From Sulfurimonas sp. RIFOXYD12_FULL_33_39 (lineage in GTDB: Bacteria > Campylobacterota > Campylobacteria > Campylobacterales > Sulfurimonadaceae): a stretch of DNA of 64,000 nt. Where the stretch lies: assembly GCA_001829785.1 (NCBI GenBank), contig MICF01000001.1, forward strand, positions 1 through 64,000. The letters are read 5' to 3'. Below the pieces are notes generated by a model. It was not told the origin of the DNA and made no database searches. It was given only the letters and a program-made list of their open reading frames with translations. The position numbers were made by a program, and so were the translations under genes. This document shows, one piece after another, positions 61,670 to 64,000 of the stretch (position 1 is the first letter of the stretch; each line of letters starts with the position of its first letter).

Positions 61670-62950
61670 ATGGCTGGATTTAAAGCATTAAAAGGTCAAG
61701 GTCACTGGCCTACACTTTTAGCGGCATTTTTATATTTTGATTTTAGTTTTATGGTTTGGACAATGCTTGGACCGCTATCTACGGAAATCACGGAAGCACT
61801 TGCCATAGGCGGATTTATAATGAGTGCCTCACAAAAAGCGACTCTTCTTTCCATCCCTATTTTAGCAGGGGCACTGCTTAGAATAGTTCTTGGCTTTGGT
61901 GTTGATAAGTTCGGTGCCAAAAAGACGGCTCTTGTATCTCAAGCTATAGTTATCAGCGTTCTTTTTTATGCTTACTTTCGCGGTGCGGGTATTACGTATA
62001 ACGAACTTTTAGTCGTTGCTACTGGTCTTGGTTTTGCGGGTGCTTCTTTTGCGGTTGCACTTCCACAAGCAGGACAATGGTATCCGCCGAAACTTCAAGG
62101 AGTTGTTTTAGGAATAGCGGGTGCAGGAAATATCGGCGTTGTAATCGACTTTTTGTTTGCTCCTAAAATTGCCGAGCTATGGGGTTGGGAGTCAGTATTT
62201 TTAGTCGGCGGCGTACTTTCTACTATTATATTTGTAACTTACATGTTTATGGCAAAAGATGCTCCCGCAGAGGTTTACACGCCTCGTCCTAAAAAATTAA
62301 AAGATTACGGCAAACTCTTAAAAGACAAAGATACTTGGTGGTTTAACCTTTTTTATGCGGTAAGTTTCGGCGGTTTTGTAGGCTTTGCAGGATATATGAA
62401 AGTCTATCTTATGAACACCTATCAGGCGGATATGAGCGCTTTTGGCTTGGATGTTATTAACGAGGGAAATGTTAAAGTAGTTGCAGGTTACTTCGGTGCT
62501 TTATGTATCTTTGCAGGTGCTATTCTTCGTCCCGTAGGTGGAGCGATTGCAGATAGGCTAGGCGGTGTAAAATCACTCTATATCTTCTTTGGAGCGGTTA
62601 TTCTCTTAGCAATTTTAAATGCTACTATGACTCTTCCTTTTGGTGTTGCTATAGTGGTTCTGTTTTTAATTATGGCAAATCTTGGAATGGCTAACGGAGC
62701 TGTTTTTCAACTCGTACCTCAAAGATTCGGCAAAGATATAGGAATCATGACTGGCATAATCGGCGCGGCAGGCGGCCTTGGCGGTACTGCTCTTATAAAA
62801 ACTCTCGGCTGGAGCAAAGGCGTATTTGACGGTTACTCTGCAGGATTTATGATATTTGCCGGAGTTGTTCTTCTGGCTCTTATGGGAATAAGTCTGGTAA
62901 AAACTAGATGGAGAACTACGTGGGGCGTTGCTGCTGGAGGGAGAATCTAA
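61670..62950 (+). CDS. narK: NarK/NasA-type nitrate/nitrite transporter
   Basis: Major-facilitator protein of 426 residues with 12 membrane segments that imports nitrate or exchanges nitrate and nitrite. LGFAGASFAVALPQAGQWYPPKLQGVVLGIAGAGNIG near residues 120-160 and MANLGMANGAVFQLVPQRF near residue 340 are the nitrate-signature segments of the NNP family. GGAG precedes the ATG. It is followed by a nitrate-type ABC binding protein, so a role in nitrate assimilation is likelier than in respiration. Confidence 0.93.
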   Translation: MAGFKALKGQGHWPTLLAAFLYFDFSFMVWTMLGPLSTEITEALAIGGFIMSASQKATLLSIPILAGALLRIVLGFGVDKFGAKKTALVSQAIVISVLFYAYFRGAGITYNELLVVATGLGFAGASFAVALPQAGQWYPPKLQGVVLGIAGAGNIGVVIDFLFAPKIAELWGWESVFLVGGVLSTIIFVTYMFMAKDAPAEVYTPRPKKLKDYGKLLKDKDTWWFNLFYAVSFGGFVGFAGYMKVYLMNTYQADMSAFGLDVINEGNVKVVAGYFGALCIFAGAILRPVGGAIADRLGGVKSLYIFFGAVILLAILNATMTLPFGVAIVVLFLIMANLGMANGAVFQLVPQRFGKDIGIMTGIIGAAGGLGGTALIKTLGWSKGVFDGYSAGFMIFAGVVLLALMGISLVKTRWRTTWGVAAGGRI

Positions 62951-62965
62951 ACTAAATCTCTTTTT

Positions 62966-63002
62966 AGATTGCTTCGTTATTGCGAACTAAGCGAAGCAAT
63001 CT
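62966..63002 (+). terminator. Long GC-containing hairpin after narK
   Basis: AGATTGCTTCG and CGAAGCAATCT form a perfect 11-base stem with a 15-base loop, 15 bases after the narK stop. The sequence TTGCGAACTAAGCGAAGCAA resembles the widespread intergenic repeat family carrying ATTGCGAGCGAAGCGAAGCAATCT. It can stop transcription from narK, although no strong U-tract follows. Confidence 0.6.
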
Positions 63003-63073
63003 ATATTTAATCAAAGCAACCAATCATCAAAGAATCTTCATTAAAAAAACACTCATTTTCAAGAACAATAAAT

Positions 63074-63127
63074 TGATTAAAAATCATACAATAATATGTC
63101 GCAATTTTGTCATTACTGCTATATAAT
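63074..63127 (+). promoter_or_regulatory. Promoter region of the nitrate-binding protein gene
   Basis: TATAAT at 63122-63127 is a good -10 box 34 bases before the ATG. TGATT-AAA-AATCA (63074-63086) is a small palindrome about 45 bases further upstream. The leader ending GGAGATTTACATG is nearly the same as that of narK. Confidence 0.45.
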
Positions 63128-63160
63128 TTTCCTATAACAAATTAGATTTAGGAGATTTAC

Positions 63161-64000
63161 ATGTTAAAACAGATGATAAGTATCGGTTTAGGATTGTCAG
63201 TTGTTGCCGCTTCATTGTCGGCCGATGTGGAGAAAAAAAAGTTAACTATCGGTTTTATAGCCCTTACTGACTGTGCTCCTATCGTAATTGCGAAAGAGAA
63301 AGGTTTTTTTGAAAAATACGGACTTGACGTTAAAGTCGTTAAAGAAGGTGGCGGATGGCCTGGAATACAGCAAAAAGTGATAAATGGGGAGTATGATTTT
63401 TCGCATGCTCTAGCAGGTATGCCAATTGCGGCTACACTTGGGATTAACGGGGATGCCAACCTTCAAGCGGTTCTTAGCCTTGACTACAACGGTAACGGTA
63501 TTACTTTTGGAAATAACATAATAGAGAAGATGAAAGAGTATGGAATGGATGAGAAAAAACGTCCTCTTGGCTCAGAGTCATTGAAAAAATATATAGATGC
63601 AAAACATAAAGCTGAGGGTTCTGCATATCAGCCGCTTAGTTTCGGGATGGTGCATCCTGTATCAACTCACAATTACGAACTTCGCTACTGGATGGCAAGT
63701 TCTGGAATTGAGCCAGATGCTGATGCGACTATAAAACCGTTTCCGCCGCCGACGATGCCTTCAAACCTGATTGCGGGAAATATAGAGGGTTATTGTGTCG
63801 GAGAGCCGTGGAATGAGAGAATAGTTATGATGAAAAAAGGCTCAACTCTTGTAACAAACTATGACATCTGGAATAACAACCCTGAAAAGGTTTTGCAAAC
63901 AAGAGCGGACTTTATCACTAAAAACCCAGAAACTACAAAAGCTGTAATGAAAGCGATTATCGAAGCTCAAATGTGGCTTGATGCTTCTTGGGAAAACCGC
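63161..64000 (+). CDS. nrtA: Nitrate/sulfonate-type ABC transporter substrate-binding protein (cut by window edge)
   Basis: The first 280 residues of a periplasmic binding protein of the NrtA/CmpA/SsuA type. It has a Sec signal peptide (MLKQMISIGLGLSVVAASLSA) and LTIGFIALTDCAPIVIAKEKGFFEKYGLDVKVVKEGGGWPGIQQKVINGEYDFSHALAGMPIA, the ligand-binding opening typical of NrtA; IAGNIEGYCVGEPWNERIV near residue 205 is also conserved in nitrate-binding members. Adjacency to narK supports nitrate as ligand. The permease and ATPase genes would be expected just beyond the window. The symbol is by similarity and context. Confidence 0.88.
   Translation, partial: MLKQMISIGLGLSVVAASLSADVEKKKLTIGFIALTDCAPIVIAKEKGFFEKYGLDVKVVKEGGGWPGIQQKVINGEYDFSHALAGMPIAATLGINGDANLQAVLSLDYNGNGITFGNNIIEKMKEYGMDEKKRPLGSESLKKYIDAKHKAEGSAYQPLSFGMVHPVSTHNYELRYWMASSGIEPDADATIKPFPPPTMPSNLIAGNIEGYCVGEPWNERIVMMKKGSTLVTNYDIWNNNPEKVLQTRADFITKNPETTKAVMKAIIEAQMWLDASWENR

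Noticed and set aside
63074..63086. FNR box upstream of nrtA
   Set aside because: The half-sites TTGAT and ATCAT are spaced by five bases instead of four, so it is listed only as a palindrome.
63157..63459. Minus-strand open frame at the window end
   Set aside because: It is antisense to the nitrate-binding protein gene and has no start signals or homology.

Overview
This window is a compact, AT-rich stretch of chromosome that most resembles a Campylobacterota (former Epsilonproteobacteria) sulfur-oxidising/nitrate-using organism such as Sulfurimonas. This rests on gene content and protein style: a flagellin beginning MGFRINTN, a 281-residue BioB, an EAL-HDOD protein, an HD-GYP protein with a periplasmic CxxCH haem site, and short overlapping genes. 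The genus is an inference; no rRNA or tRNA gene lies in the window to settle it.

Layout. 1-5.7 kb: 5' end of a flagellin gene behind a clear sigma-28 promoter, then topA, a YfcE-like phosphodiesterase, bioB, a Kef-type antiporter and a shortened AMMECR1-like protein. 5.7-9.8 kb: a thioredoxin-reductase-like flavoprotein, a methyltransferase coupled to asnB, and a beta-carbonic anhydrase. 9.9-18.4 kb: an assimilatory sulfate reduction operon on the minus strand, read in the order DUF4395 membrane protein, cysK, DUF2061 protein, cysH (APS-reductase type), cysD, cysN, sulfite reductase, class V aminotransferase; a methyltransferase follows. It starts from a near-consensus sigma-70 promoter facing an Rrf2-family regulator. 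18.6-26.7 kb: the regulator, upp, a second DUF4395 protein, a CopD-like protein, an arsC remnant, a cysteine-poor NifU-like protein, dCMP deaminase, a SurA-like chaperone, gltX, an SO_0444/ArsP-type permease and the haem HD-GYP protein. 26.8-35.2 kb: a small hydrolase and a fatty-acid beta-oxidation operon (fadI, fadB, fadE, acyltransferase-hydrolase fusion). 35.4-41.7 kb: ABC-F ATPase, YgjP-like metalloprotease, DbpA helicase, EAL-HDOD protein, rmuC. 41.7-45.5 kb: a GMC oxidoreductase with a Tat-signal partner, and two small secreted Cys-rich proteins flanking a DoxX protein. 45.5-52.9 kb: OpgB/LTA-synthase-like transferase, DUF234 protein, tex, GNAT acetyltransferase, outer-membrane protein, tpx. 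53.0-57.7 kb: tsaD behind a D12 adenine methylase and a type II restriction-modification pair. 57.8-61.5 kb: dxr, cdsA, a charged small protein, an NFACT/RqcH-type protein. 61.6-64 kb: narK and the start of a nitrate ABC-transporter binding protein, probably the beginning of a nitrate assimilation cluster.

The cys operon forms a full route from sulfate-derived APS to cysteine. The narK/nrtA-like genes bring in nitrate, and the fad operon suggests a heterotrophic side activity or membrane-lipid turnover. Genes are packed tightly: no gap without a gene exceeds about 250 bases, and several convergent genes overlap at their stop codons. There is no IS element, transposase, CRISPR array, rRNA or tRNA that I can see.

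The parts least explained by known biology are the two Cys-rich secreted proteins around DoxX (one built from five 39-bp repeats), a two-copy intergenic hairpin element with a covarying stem, a strong excess of the palindrome TACATGTA, and several shortened or degenerate family members (AMMECR1-like, NifU-like, arsC remnant).
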